Shown in pieces: positions 1 to 11,203 of a stretch of 64,000 nt of DNA. The position numbers and the translations under genes were made by a program. Origin of the DNA: Hepsetus odoe (Eukaryota > Chordata > Actinopteri > Characiformes > Hepsetidae); contig CM029386.1 in NCBI GenBank assembly GCA_017165825.1, positions 21,277,011 to 21,341,010 on the forward strand, written 5' to 3'. The notes below the pieces were generated by a model. It was not told where the DNA came from. It searched no databases and saw only the letters and a list, made by a program, of their open reading frames with translations. Each line of letters begins with the position of its first letter. Within the stretch, counting starts at the first letter, position 1.

Positions 1-1534
1 TTGATGGATCTGTAGCGCCTGCCTGAAGGCATCAGTTCAAACAGATGATGGGCGGGATGTGAAGAATCTACAATGATGGCTTTAGTTTTCTTGCGGCAGT
101 GAGATGTGGATATTTCAGATATGGAGGGTAAGGGGCAGCCGATAATTTTTTGTGCAGCATTTATAACCCCCCGCACAGCCTTCCTGTTCTCAATTGTGGA
201 ACCCGTATACCACACTCCCAAACAGTATGTTAGTACACTCTCCACAGAAGAGTGAGAGAAGGCCAGCAGCAACTTCATGTCCAGCTTGTTTTTCCTGAGG
301 ACACGCAGGAAGTATAATCGCTGTCAAGCCTTCTTAACTAAAGCTTTTGTGTAGTGAGTCCAGGAAAGGTCAGCTGAGATGTGGGTGCCCAGAAACTTAA
401 GGCTAGTGACAATTTCCACACATTCTCCATCAATGAGCAGAGGGATGTGGTCATGCTTAAGCTTACTGAAGTCTATGATCAGTTCTTTGGTTTTGAGGAC
501 AGATCGGTTTTGAGGACAGATCGGTTTGCTCTGTAGGCAAACTGGTAGGGATCCAAGGTGGGAGGAAGGCAGTTTCTGATGTGCTGGGAGACCAGTCGCT
601 CTAAGCACTTCATGATTACAGACGTGAGAGCTATGGGTCTGTAATCATTGAGACTGTCTATGGCAAGTCTTTTAGGGACGGGAATGATGGTGGAGGCCTT
701 CAGGCATGTTGGTACCATGGCGAGAGTCAGAGACAGGTTGAACAGCTTGGTGAGGATCCCTGTCAACTGGTCTGCACATGCTGTGACCACTGCCCCTGGG
801 ATGCCATCAGGTCCAGCAGCTTTCCTGGGGTTTACTGCCCTCAGGGTTTTCTTCACCTCGTGCTCTTGGAGAGAGAGAGGGTGGGGGTCACAGTTGCTAG
901 GATCAAAGGGGGGCAGCGGATGCTGGATTGACCTGATCTCAAAGCGGGCATAATAGTTATTCAACTCCTCTGCCAGTGTGCTGCTGTTGGAGGGTGAGGG
1001 ATTCCATCCTCTATAGTTGGTAAGGGCCTGGATGCCCTTCCACATCTGCCGTGGGTTGTTATTCAACAGATAGCCCTCCTCCCCCTGTAGGCCTCCATTG
1101 CCAGATGGATGCCTCTCCTCAGGTTAGCTCTGGCAGTGCTGTACAGTGAGCTGTCCCCACTCCTGAAGGCTGAGTTTCGCGCTCTTATTAGGTCCTGAAC
1201 AGCTCTCGTCATCCAGGGTTTCCTGTTTGGAAAAACCCGGACACGTTTGTTTACTGACAAGTTCTCTACACAGCTCCTTATGTAGAAGAGGACGGTCTCT
1301 GTGTGTGTCTCCAGGTCCTGATGTTCAAAGATGTTCCAGTCAGTACGAGCAAAGCAGTCTTGTAACTGAAGGATGACGTTTCCAGGCCAGGTTTTAATGG
1401 TCAGTGTCTTTGGGTGTACTTGTTTTCTTTGTGGAGTGTAGGCCGGGATCAGGAGCAGTGAGAGGTGATCAGATTGTCCCAGGTGGGGGAGGGGTGTTCC
1501 TCTATAGGCATGCTTAATGTTGGAGTAAACATGA
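1..1534 (-). mobile_element. LINE remnant, L2/Rex1 (jockey) group, reverse transcriptase part
   Basis: Read on the minus strand, this stretch encodes LINE reverse transcriptase segments. Visible blocks are the fingers motif with KAAGPDGIPG (about 790-830), then NDYRPIALTS and a YQFAYR block (about 540-660). After these comes the C-terminal part with LKFLGTHIS (about 390-400) and further typical C-terminal residues towards position 1. Enzymes of this group copy their RNA into nicked DNA. The palm core with the catalytic Asp pair should lie between the YQFAYR block and the LKFLGTHIS block but is missing, so the copy is dead. The element replaces the sequence upstream of C3 copy A exon 1613-1661; matching C3 intron sequence begins at about 1535. 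The exact clade is uncertain. Confidence 0.8.
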
Positions 1535-1612
1535 TTGTCACTTTACTTTAACTCAATGTTTAACATGAAGATACTGAGTCGTGGTCAAATGTTAATTTTC
1601 TTTTGTTTTTAG

Positions 1613-4600
1613 CAACCTATCCAGGAGCTTCAGAAAGTTACATGCTCACCGTTGAAATTCAGTGAGTTCCAAAATGAACTGCATGTCTACATTTACTGCA
1701 ATTTAAAATAACAAATGAACAGGGTTGTCATAAGATATTGCACCAGCAATCAAGTAATCCTTAATTTTACATCATATACTTTACCAAAATGACTGAGCTC
1801 ACATTAAATAAAAATTGTAATAAATTAAAATTCACATTCAACCCAGCCACTAGGGACGCACAAGCCAGTGTATTTCTTCGCACCGGTCCCAAGCCCGGGT
1901 AAATGGCGAGGGTTACGTCAGGAAGGGCATCCGGTGTAAAACTTTGCCATGTCAATATGCGGACAACGATACAGAATTCCATACCGGATCGGTCGAGGCC
2001 CAGGTTAACAACGACCGCCATCAGTGCTGTTAGCCTACAGGGTGCTGGTGGAAATTGGACTACTGTTAGCCAAAGAGGAGGAAGGCATGTCCAGAGGGAG
2101 AAGGAGAGAAAGAAGGAGAGGAGAGTGGAAGTGAGGGTAGGGACTTTGAATGTTGGCAGCATGACTGGTAAAGGTAGAGAATTAGCTGATGTGATGGAGA
2201 GAAGGAAGGTTGACATTTTGTGTGTGCAAGAGACTAGATGGAAGAGTAGTAAGGCCAGGTGTATTGGAGGGGGGTTTAAACTGTTCTACCATGGTGTGGA
2301 TAGAAGGAGGAATGGAGTAGGTTTTATCCTGAAGGATGAGTATGCGGAGAGTGTTTTGGAAGTGAAGAGGGTGTCAGGGAGGGTGATGAGTTTGAAGCTG
2401 GAAGTTGAAGGTGTGATAATGAATTTTGTTAGTGCTTATGCTCCACAAGTGGTTGTAAGAGGAAAGAGAAGGAAAAATTTTTTGAGTGAGTTAGATGACG
2501 TGATAGAGAGTGTACCCAGGGGAGAGAGAGTGATGGTTGTAGATTTTGCAAAAAGGATGGAAATGGCTGTGGTTAATACTTATTTTAAGAAGAGGGAGGA
2601 GCACAGGGTGACATATAAGAGTGGAGGAAGATGCTCACAGGTGGATTATATTCTTTGCAGTCTGGAAAGAATGGAATTCAGGCAGGAGTTAACACGGCCA
2701 CTGGGAGGTGTTGAAGAGCTGCAGTAGTTTCCCAGCAATCTGGTAGAAGTGATAAGGCAGATGGCTAGAAATGTACTTGGTGTTACATCTGGAAGGAAGA
2801 AAGAAGATAAGGAAACCTGGTGGTGGAACCAAGAAGTCCAGGAGTGTATTCAAAAGAGGGAGGCAAAGAAGACATGGGACAGTCAGAGATGAAGAAAGTA
2901 GACAGGTGTACAAGGAGATGAACCGCAGGGCGAAGAAAGCAGTGGTGAAGGCCAAAGATAAGGTGTTTGGTGAATTGTATGAGAGGTTGGACAGTAAAGA
3001 GGGAGAAAAGGACCTTTACCGATTGGCTAGACAGAGAGATAGATCTGGGAAAGATGTGCTACAGGTCAGGGCTATTAAAGATAGAAATGGTAACGTACTC
3101 ACAGGTGAACAGAGCGTGTTGAGCCGATGGAAGGAATACTTTGAGGAGCTGATGAATGAAGAAAATGGGAGAGAGAAGACTGGATGATGTGAGAAGAGTT
3201 AACCAGGAAGTGCAGCAAATAAACAAGATGGAAGTAAGGGCAGCGATGAAGAGGATGAATAATGGAAAGGCTGTTGGACCGGATGACATACCAGTGGAAG
3301 CATGGAGATGTTTAGGGGAGATGGCAGTTGAGTTTCTGACCAGATTGTTTAACACAATCTTGGCAAGTGAGAAGATGCCTGAGGAGTGGAGACGAAGTGT
3401 ACTGGTACCGATCTTCAAGAATAAGGGTGATGCACAGAGCTGTAGTAACTATAGAGGGATAAAGTTGATCAGCCACACCATGAAGTTATGGGAAAGAGTA
3501 GTGGAAGCTCGGTTAAGAAAAGAGGTGAGGATCAGTGAACAGCAGTATGGTTTTATGCCGAGAAAGTGCACCACAGATGCAATGTTTGCTCTGAGGGTGT
3601 TGATGGAGAAGTACAGAATATACTAAAGTACAGCATATGACAGGGTGCCTAGAGAGGAGTTGTGGTTTTGTATGAGGAAGTCTGGTATTACAGAGAAGTA
3701 TGTGAGAGTAGTTCAGGATATGTATGATGACAGTGTAACAGTGGCAAGATCTGCAGTGGGAGTGATGGATGCATTTAAGGTAGATGTTGGATTACATCAA
3801 GGATCAGCACTGAGCCCATTCTTGTTTGCAATAGTAATGGACAGGTTGACGGACGAGGTTAGACAGGAGTCTCCGTGCACGATGATGTTTGCTGATATTG
3901 TGATCTGTAGTGAGAGTAGGGAGCAGCTTGAGGAGAACCTGGAGAGATGGAGATATGCTCTTGAGAGGAGAGGAATGAAAGTGAGTAGGGCAAAGACAGA
4001 ATACATGAGTGTGAATGAAAGGGAGGAAAGTGGCGTGGTTAGGATGCAGGGAGTGGAGGTAACAAAGGTGGAGGAGTTTAAATACTTGGGATGAACAGTT
4101 CAGTGTAATGGCGAGTGTGGAAGAGAGGTGAAGAAGAGTGCAGGCTGGTTGGAATGGGTGGAGAAGAGTGGCTGGAGTGATTTGTGACAGACGCGTACCA
4201 GCTAGAGTAAAAGGGAAGGTTTACAGAACAGTATTGAGACCAGCTATGTTGTATGGGTTGGAGACGGTGGCACTGACAAAAAGGCAGGAGGCGGAGCTGG
4301 AGGTGTCAGAGTTAAAGATGCTGAGATTTTCACTGGGTGTGACGAGGATGGACAGGATTAGAAATGAGTATATTAGAGGGACAGCTCAGGTTAGACGTCT
4401 TGGAGACAAAGTTAGAGAAGCAAGGTTGCGTTGGTTTGGACATGTGCAGAGGAGAGACAAGGATTATATTGGAAGGAGGATGTTGAAGATGGAGCTGCCA
4501 GGAAAGAGGAGAAGAGGAAGAACAAAGTGGAGGTTTATGGATGTGGTGAGAGAGGACATGCAGGTGGTCGGTTTGAAGCAGGAAGATCCAAAAGACAGGA

Positions 4601-7600
4601 AGAAGTGGAGACAGTTGGTCCGCTGTGGCGACCCCTAGGCGGGAGCAGCCAAAAGAAAAAATAAATAAAATTCACATTCACCACAAACTGCTTCTTTCGG
4701 CTGCTCCTGTTTAGGGGTCGCCACAGCCGATCAGCCATTTCCATTTCTTCCGGTCCTCTGCATTTTTCTCCTTTAAACCGACCACCTGCATGTCCTCTCT
4801 CACCACATCCATAAACCTCCTCTTTGGTTTTCCTCTTTTCCTGGCAGCTCCATCTTCAAAATCCTCCTCCCATTTATATTGCTACATTTTATTCAGTATA
4901 TTTTAATCAATTTGTTTCTGAATAAGCTGGTTAGTAAAACTGACTTTTTAAAATTCACCTTCTCAGATCCAAGAGTCAAGTCACAGACGCCACCATGTCA
5001 ATCCTGGATATCGGTCTGTTGATGGGATTTGTGGTGGATGAGAATGATCTCACTGATGTAAGGAATTTTTTTTGTAATCTCTTATTTAGTAAACTCTCAG
5101 AGCCATTTTTAAACGTCAGGCACTGATACTGAAGTTCTAACAAGCTTTATGGTTCATTATGACTGAGACCAATAGCAGTGATGTTTTACTTGATACAGAC
5201 CTGTCTAAACCTCTAAGCAAACCAAGGGTACGACCAGAAGCCTTTTATTTTTTATGGTTCTAAAAAAATGGTTCTTTAGGTTTTTATGGTTCTGTGTTTC
5301 TAAGCAAGAAAATGCATTTAAAAGTACCCCCAGAATAACAACAATATATCTATTTTTATTTTTTGTTACAATGGAGTGCTGAAGGTTCTCTAAAGGTTAA
5401 AAGATCCTAGATAACTGGTGGAAATTAATCAAGATATGTGTTTGCCTGTTTGAGGCCATTTTCATAAACTGATATTATAATATTATTGATATTTGTCCTT
5501 TTGTTTCTAACAGCTGAGCACTGGGGTCGACAGGTATATTCAGAAGTTTGAGGTGAACAAACAGCTTTCAGAGGGAGGATCCCTCATCCTCTATCTAGAT
5601 AAGGTACACATGAAGACAATCCACTTGTGAGGTTGTAGAGAACTGACCCCATATTTAAAGTATGTAAATGTAAAAGCATGAGTGGCCAGTTGGCTGACAA
5701 GATGCAGTCATTATTGTCCTCCTCTGAAAAAACATTAAACGTTAAACTTCAAGTCTGAGAGCCCTTCTGAGCCAACATTTAGAAAGTTAATTACTTTAAT
5801 TTAATGTCTAAGGTTGTTTTTGTTAGTGGCCTAGTGATATTGTCACTGCTTCAGCACTCTCTTGAAGCATTTCTCAACGGCTTTGAGAACGACCAGTTTA
5901 AATGAGGCTGTGGCTGAAGATGTATACGGACTCTCCAGATACTCTTCTGGGTTCTTCGGTGGCCTTAAAGGACGATCGTCTTGCCAACTACTGAGCTTAC
6001 CCAACTACTGTATCTTTGCGTAGTTTGCACATTTTAGTGGACTTTTGGGTTTTGCAAATTCTGTGCTCATGAAGTGATGGGAAATGGAGGATCTGATGCA
6101 TATGTCACAAAGTACAGCACTAGATACAATATGTAACCCACGTAACCCAATATGTAATACACCTCGCTCTAGGTTCGTGAGGAGCTAAGTGTCAGTGTAA
6201 CAACCACAAATGATGCAAGCAACCAATGAGTCTGGCAACTTGATTTTGGTTTACTTTACATCTAAGAGCAATAGAAATGGCATTGCAACTTCAAGAAAAC
6301 AAAACTGGGCCCTTTTTACAAAAAGGAAAAGAGTGTCCTTTGATGTGTAAAAAGTCCCCCCCCCCCATCATGATTTGTGATCACTTTGGTTATTTTCCTT
6401 TTGCTGGAGTTTTTCCACAGCAGTTTGTGAATTCAAGTTAGAGTTAAGTGACCTAATCTTATCGAACAAGGTCAATTAGTGCAAATCCGTTCTGAGGTAG
6501 GGTGTTGAAGTGTGTACCACTTCAGGAGATTGGCACCTCCCTACCAAAAGCTGGTTACTTCTCTACTGTTCAGTAACTACATAGATGCTGGATTCCCTGA
6601 AGATCTGCTGGGAGCTTGTCATCTATGGAATTTGTAGATCTTGTCTCAACCTTCCAGATAGTGCTTACTCCATTAAAAGACCAGACTGAGACAGGAAAAG
6701 TACAGCTACCCGGCAAAGTGGCACTTTTCACATTCAGCAGCTTCTGTATGAGACTTTCCTTTACTTTACTGCTGGTTTCTTTACTCTTCCAATTACTGTT
6801 TCAACAACTGTTTTTTTTTTTCACTGCTTCTCAGCGGTGGTCTAGTGGTTAGGGAGTTGGCCACAGAATCATAAGATTGTGGGTTTAAACCCCTTACCAG
6901 TAGGTTGCTCTGAAATATCCTTGAGCAAGGTCCTGTTCCCGTCACTGCATGGGTTAAATGCAGAGGTCCTATTTTGGTGTGCTGTGCTGTGTATACTCAC
7001 AATGACAAGAATAGTCACTTTTTTCACTTTCACTTCTCAACACGACATGGTAACAGAGTTGTTTCTTTCTCCCTCTAAGTCGCTCACTATTTCTCATAAA
7101 AACTGTGCTGCATGACTCCACCACTGCACAGTAAACTCTGCTGCTGCACTGTAAAATGTGTTAATTTGACTGAACCCATGTAATGACATAATTTAATTGA
7201 CTCATATCAATGGTACTGCAACCAAAGATGAAATACACTAGCAAAAAATTGAAATTAACTAATCTCCTCTTTTTAATTATATGCATTTTAACCATATATT
7301 TTCAACAGGTTTACAAATACCTAAATGCAACAGTGACCGGGGCAGTGGTGGCCTAGTGGTTAGGGTGTTGGCCACATGATCGGGGGTTCGAACCCCTTCC
7401 CAATGGGTTGCCCTGAGGTACCCTTGAGCAAGGTGCCGTCCCCCGTCCTCGCGCTGGGTTGGACGCCAGCACTCCCCCGCGACCCTGTTTGGGACAAGCG
7501 GCAGATAATGGATAAATGCAACAGTGTTAAATTTCAGTCAGTCATTTTCTGCCGCTTGTCCCAAGTGGGGTCGCGCCGGGGGGTGCTGGAGTCCATCCCA

Positions 7601-10044
7601 GCTCCCACAGGGCAAAGGACAGGGGGGGACACCCTGGACAGGTCGCCAGCCCATCGCAGGGAGGAGCGTGACAGGGAAAGCACCTTGCTCAAGGGTACCT
7701 CAGGGCAACCTATTGGGAAGGGGTTCAAACCCCTGATCCTCTGATCATGCGGCTTATAACGTTAACTGTAGTGATAAGCTGAAGACATAAAACAGGAATG
7801 GCACAATATAAAATATTAAACAAAAATTTCTCTCCTCCCAGCTAAAACCATTTGTCCTCATATCTTGTGTTACTTAGTGTTGAGTTGGAACAGGGCCTGG
7901 ACAGAAGGATTACACTGTTCAGACACTTATCAACTCAACCCTAGGAGCAAATTCATGCTTGGTCTTTAGTATTTTCAAATTAATTCGCCCTTCAGCCAAA
8001 CAAACTGCAGGGCGTTTTTTTGCTTCTTCTCACCAGGTGTCTCGACCACCAAACTCAGACACGATTGCTTTCAATGTGCATAAGATCACTGAGGTGGCTA
8101 TGCTTCAGCCTGCGGCTGTCACTGTGTATGAGTACTACTCTCCAGGTAAGATAACAATAAAGATGACGTGACGCCACTTTTTTTCCTGATGTTGGTTCTG
8201 TATGTGGAAACAAAGCACTGTTAAGTCGCTCTGGATAAGCGCATCTGATAAATGCTATAAATGTAAATGTATGTTCTCTGTAGCCATATTTGACCCTACC
8301 CCATCACTTAGTGCTATGCTAGCCAGCACAAGCAACATTGCATTGATGTTCAACCTGCCATTTCTGCTATAAATGTGTCACACTGTCGAATGGCGTTGTA
8401 CGTATTAGCAGCATTGTATTGGTGGCACAGCACCATCATCCTCGTATGACTGTAGGAATCCTAGCTAGTGGACGCAACTGGACACGACTTATCCGGGGAG
8501 AAAAGTTGCACTATTTTACCCACAAGAGGAAATGCACAGCTAAAATCTCCCACAGTAATATGATCCCGAAATATAAATGTTTTTTCACAGAGAAGCGCTG
8601 CACAAAGTTCTACCACCCTCAGAAGAAAGATGGAGCACTGAATAGACCGTGCGAAAAACATGAGGTCCTATGTGAATGTGCCGAAGGTGGGTGCAAATAC
8701 AGTTGCAGAATATAAGCACAATATTGATGAACCAGAAATAAATTCAGCATTTATTTTGGACAGAAAACTGCAGCGTCCAAAAGAAAGAGAAAATCGGTGA
8801 AAAGGAACGGCCGAAAAAAGCCTGTGAAGCTGGGACGGATTACGGTATATGATGTGTTTTGTGTACATGTGTCTGTATGTGTCTCATTCTGTCTTTGGTT
8901 TGCTCTAACCACATCTGTGCTCATGTGTGCATTTTATAGTTTACAAGGTCAAAGTCGTGAGCAGTGATCTAAGCCCAAATGCTGACTACTACACCATGAT
9001 GGTTGAACAGGTTCTGAAAGAAGGTATGATTCCTTACGGCCTGTATGACCATCACTACACCAAACTGCCCATTTAATTTCTTTATGCTTCGGGTAAAACA
9101 GAGAGAATCTGTATAAATCCAACCTGTTTTAAACTCAGCATTTTGTATGACCACCGTTATTCTTCAGCAACGCTTACACTTAGAAAAACTTGCCATTTCA
9201 AGTCAGCCTCAGGATTCTTGAAGGAAACTTCAAAAGAGGTTTGTTCAGTTTTCTGCCGAGACTGTACTTAAGTACACAGACTATACTGAAAATGAGAGCC
9301 AACAACTTCGGCCTTCTGGAAGACCTGGAGAACTGTTCCTCAACATCAAAGTAAAGAAATCCACCACTTCTTGCCATAAGCTGGTCCACCTTCTCTAAAA
9401 CACATGGGTCTTTACCCTTTAAGGGTCTTTAGGGCAGGTAGTATTTGACTTGTTTTTTTTGCAGCAGCTCTGTCCTTCATATGCTTTAAATAGTAAATTA
9501 TTTTTGACTGTGATTTACTGAGTAACATATGCAGTCTCCCTTCATACAAGTATGTTTCCCCCTAATGTTTATGCATTGCTGTGTAGGTTCTGATCCATAT
9601 GTGCAAGGAAAGGAGAGAAAATTCCTGGGCCATCCCAACTGCAGAGAGTCTTTTGGATTTAAAGAAGGGAAGTCCTACCTCTTCATGGGCCACAGTGATG
9701 ACCTGCCAAAGATACAAGACCAGTGGGTCCCACCTTAAGAGTCTAATAAGTGTGCAGTGGTTCTGCATGTGTTCATATCAATGCTGGTGATGGTGAGGTG
9801 TTTATGGAACTGCACTCGAATGTGTGTGAATGTATCAGGTGTTGGTTGGACGTGTAGGATGGTGTGATTGTGGATCTTCATTCTCACTGTATCTGTTTCC
9901 AGCCTCCTGTACATCCTGGGTGAGCAGACGTGGATTGAATACTGGCCCACAAGGGAGGAAGCTCAAACACCAGAATACAAAGATCAATACGTGGGTATCG
10001 CTGATCTCGTTATGATTCTGACCAGCTACGGATGCACTACCTAA
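1613..10044 (+). CDS. c3: complement C3-like gene, 3' part (copy A)
   Basis: Nine consecutive exons of a C3-like complement protein: 1613-1661, 4967-5057, 5514-5603, 8037-8145, 8591-8686, 8764-8844, 8940-9023, 9587-9722 and 9903-10044, with TAA at 10042-10044. All have AG and GT borders and agree in phase. They encode the end of the CUB region, the MG8 domain (with DATMSILDIGLL) and the C-terminal C345C/netrin-like domain, whose cysteines are present (KRCTKFYHP, CECAEENCS, LGHPNC, SYGCTT at the end). C3 is the secreted central component of complement; the C345C domain is where convertase partners dock. No stop interrupts the exons. Upstream exons are absent because a LINE occupies 1-1534, so this is a truncated copy or its 5' part lies outside the window. 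It is closely related to copy B at 32728-39279; one visible difference is Ser in place of Tyr at the second exon border. Confidence 0.88.
1827..1840. repeat. target-site duplication of RTE LINE
   Basis: The 14-base string aaaattcacattca occurs here and again at 4667-4680, directly bordering the RTE element at 1841-4666. The matching intron of C3 copy B (about 35310-35330) has a single, slightly different version. This supports a target-primed insertion. Confidence 0.8.
1841..4666 (+). mobile_element. RTE-type LINE, near full length, inactive
   Basis: A non-LTR retrotransposon on the plus strand inside an intron of C3 copy A. In order it shows a 5' leader, an AP endonuclease (VDILCVQETRW, about 2210-2240; SAYAPQ, about 2430; SQVDYIL, about 2637), and a reverse transcriptase (KAVGPDDIPVE, about 3270; QQYGFMPRK, about 3540; LHQGSALSPFLFA, about 3795). 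The C-terminal part ends in the typical RWFGHVQRR and CGDP blocks (to about 4638). The reading frame is broken by frameshifts and stops, for example TAA at 3624 and TGA at 4092. The endonuclease has an internal deletion. The catalytic FADD motif reads FAD-I, having lost one Asp codon (about 3888-3899). A 14-base direct repeat flanks the copy. Clade assignment (RTE/Expander-like) is from recognition only. Confidence 0.88.
4667..4680. repeat. target-site duplication of RTE LINE (3' copy)
   Basis: Second copy of the 14-base duplication described at 1827-1840. It follows the A-rich 3' tail of the LINE. Confidence 0.8.
4681..4885 (-). mobile_element. RTE LINE 3'-end fragment
   Basis: Antisense copy of the RTE 3' end (GGCTGCTCCTGTTTAGGGG, then the reverse of the DVVREDMQVVG region). 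A related antisense fragment sits at the same place in copy B (35325-35522), so this fragment was already in the intron before the C3 duplication. It is distinct from the younger plus-strand insertion beside it. Confidence 0.75.
6828..7060 (+). mobile_element. tRNA-derived SINE, type I tail
   Basis: tRNA-like head (ggtggtctagtggttaggg, box A-like; gtgggtttaaacccc, box B-like). The shared middle (ccttgagcaagg) follows, then a tail ending in cacaatgacaagaatagtcac. Lies in the intron before copy A exon 8037-8145. Confidence 0.75.
7336..7512 (+). mobile_element. tRNA-derived SINE, type II tail, with target-site duplication
   Basis: Head ggggcagtggtggcctagtg, box B ggttcgaacccc, middle ccttgagcaagg, and a tail ending gggacaagcggcagataatgg. 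It is flanked by the 14-base duplication taaatgcaacagtg at 7322-7335 and 7513-7526. It faces an inverted copy at 7539-7762. Confidence 0.85.
7539..7762 (-). mobile_element. tRNA-derived SINE, type II, inverted partner
   Basis: Reverse-complement copy of the same SINE family as 7336-7512, starting with the tail (ctgccgcttgtcccaag) and ending in the head. Only about 26 bases separate the two, making a long inverted repeat inside an intron of C3 copy A. Copy B lacks this pair. Confidence 0.82.
8222..8270 (+). mobile_element. SINE tail fragment, type III
   Basis: Matches the end of the type III SINE tail (gtcgctctggataagcgcatctgataaatgc). The head is missing. Confidence 0.5.
9145..9325 (+). repeat. 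dispersed repeat (family also at 38140, 45725 and 25878)
   Basis: Contains gaccaccgttattcttcagc at the start and a block ending in actgaaaatgagagccaacaac. The same two landmarks recur at 38140-38405 and 45725-45985. The second block is amplified in tandem at 25878-26177. Probably a non-autonomous transposon; class not determined. Confidence 0.55.
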
Positions 10045-10152
10045 ATATCTCTTCCCCTCGGGCTTCCCTTTAACTAGGAAACAAAAAGCTCTAGAAGATA
10101 AAATATAAACATTCTTGTTGTCTTCTCAGTATCGATTATGGAAAAAAAACAA

Positions 10153-10158
10153 AATAAA
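10153..10158 (+). terminator. c3: poly(A) signal of C3 copy A
   Basis: AATAAA about 109 bases after the stop codon, with a second AATAAA shortly after. The homologous position in copy B is 39389. Confidence 0.6.
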
Positions 10159-10737
10159 TGTAAAAAATAAATAGAACAGCTTCATCACATGTCTTGCATT
10201 CGGGCAGATCCTTGACCGAATTTGAATGATCTCTTCTGGATGTACTTTGTCTCAGGTTTTTTTGGCTCTTAGCAGATGGAAAAGTTTAGAAACAAGGGCT
10301 GATTTGATCTAAGTGTTTATAGAAAACCTGTCATGATTAATTAAAATTTTTAATCAAGAAATTAATGAAAAGTTCTTTATTATGAATACAGCTACAACAT
10401 TAAAGCCACGGACAGGTGAGGTGGATAACATTGATTTTCTAGGTCCCTTCAAGGAGTTGCGTAGAGACTGTGACACCACACATAATAGCCATAAGGGAGG
10501 TACCCCTGAGGCTTGGCATGGTATTCCTCCAGAAAGCCAGAGGGCGCTCTAGCCCAATATTAACACCCCACTTCCCCTTTAAGAGCTTACCTGACATAAT
10601 CAGGTGACTAATTAGCAGGGGGGGGCAGTGTTTGAAAAGAGTTGTGAGGTTAAAGCTTTGGAAAGAAAGTTTCTCCCTCGTTCTCTAAGTTTCCATGTCT
10701 CTTGTTAAAAATCCTTTCTTTTATGGCATGTGCATTA
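10159..10737. other. C3 3' flank and unassigned sequence
   Basis: Up to about 10471 this matches the flank of copy B (to about 39704), marking the end of the duplicated segment. From 10472 to 10737 I see no gene or repeat I can name. Confidence 0.6.
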
Positions 10738-11062
10738 CAGGTCCTCGTCGACTTACGACCTATCCAATTTTATGACCAATCGACTTTACGACCATGATCG
10801 CAGCTTGTATGTCTGGTAGTGCAAATGTTGTCCAGCTGGGCGTACGACAGTTTGTGCACCAGTTCCCGGCAGCACTACCATTCCCGTCTGCGCTAAGCTG
10901 CTAATTGTTAGTGAATGTGATCGCGCGTGATAGTATCACTCTCTACTGTGTCGATGATTTTGAAGGATAAAAAAAAAAGGCTATACATATGCGACTTACG
11001 ACCAAATTGTGTTACGACCATGATTGGTTACGACTGACTGGTTGTAAGTCGACGAGGACCTG
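10738..11062. mobile_element. Tigger/pogo-like MITE, 325 bp
   Basis: Terminal inverted repeats of about 23 bases: caggtcctcgtcgacttacg at the left end and its near-perfect complement ending cgacgaggacctg at the right. TA dinucleotides flank both ends (10736-10737 and 11063-11064), the target duplication of Tc1/mariner/pogo elements. Internal sequence repeats the cgacttacgacc motif and has no coding capacity. Confidence 0.85.
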
Positions 11063-11203
11063 TATGTGTTCACAAAGAAGACTTCCGTGTTTGTGGATTA
11101 ACGCTGTTGGACTATTTGGACACTCAATTCAACTCAGCATTACTTCTGCCATCCTTTCTATCATCCCCTACTCAATCACCTTCACGATAAGACTGTTCTT
11201 ACT

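Noticed and set aside
7336..7420. tRNA gene
   Set aside because: Box A and box B are present, but the sequence continues into a SINE tail, repeats many times in the window and does not fold as a complete cloverleaf by eye.
8419..8715. Single open frame of 98 codons including KRCTKFYHP
   Set aside because: It reads through the intron upstream of C3 exon 8591-8686; the real exon borders are clear.
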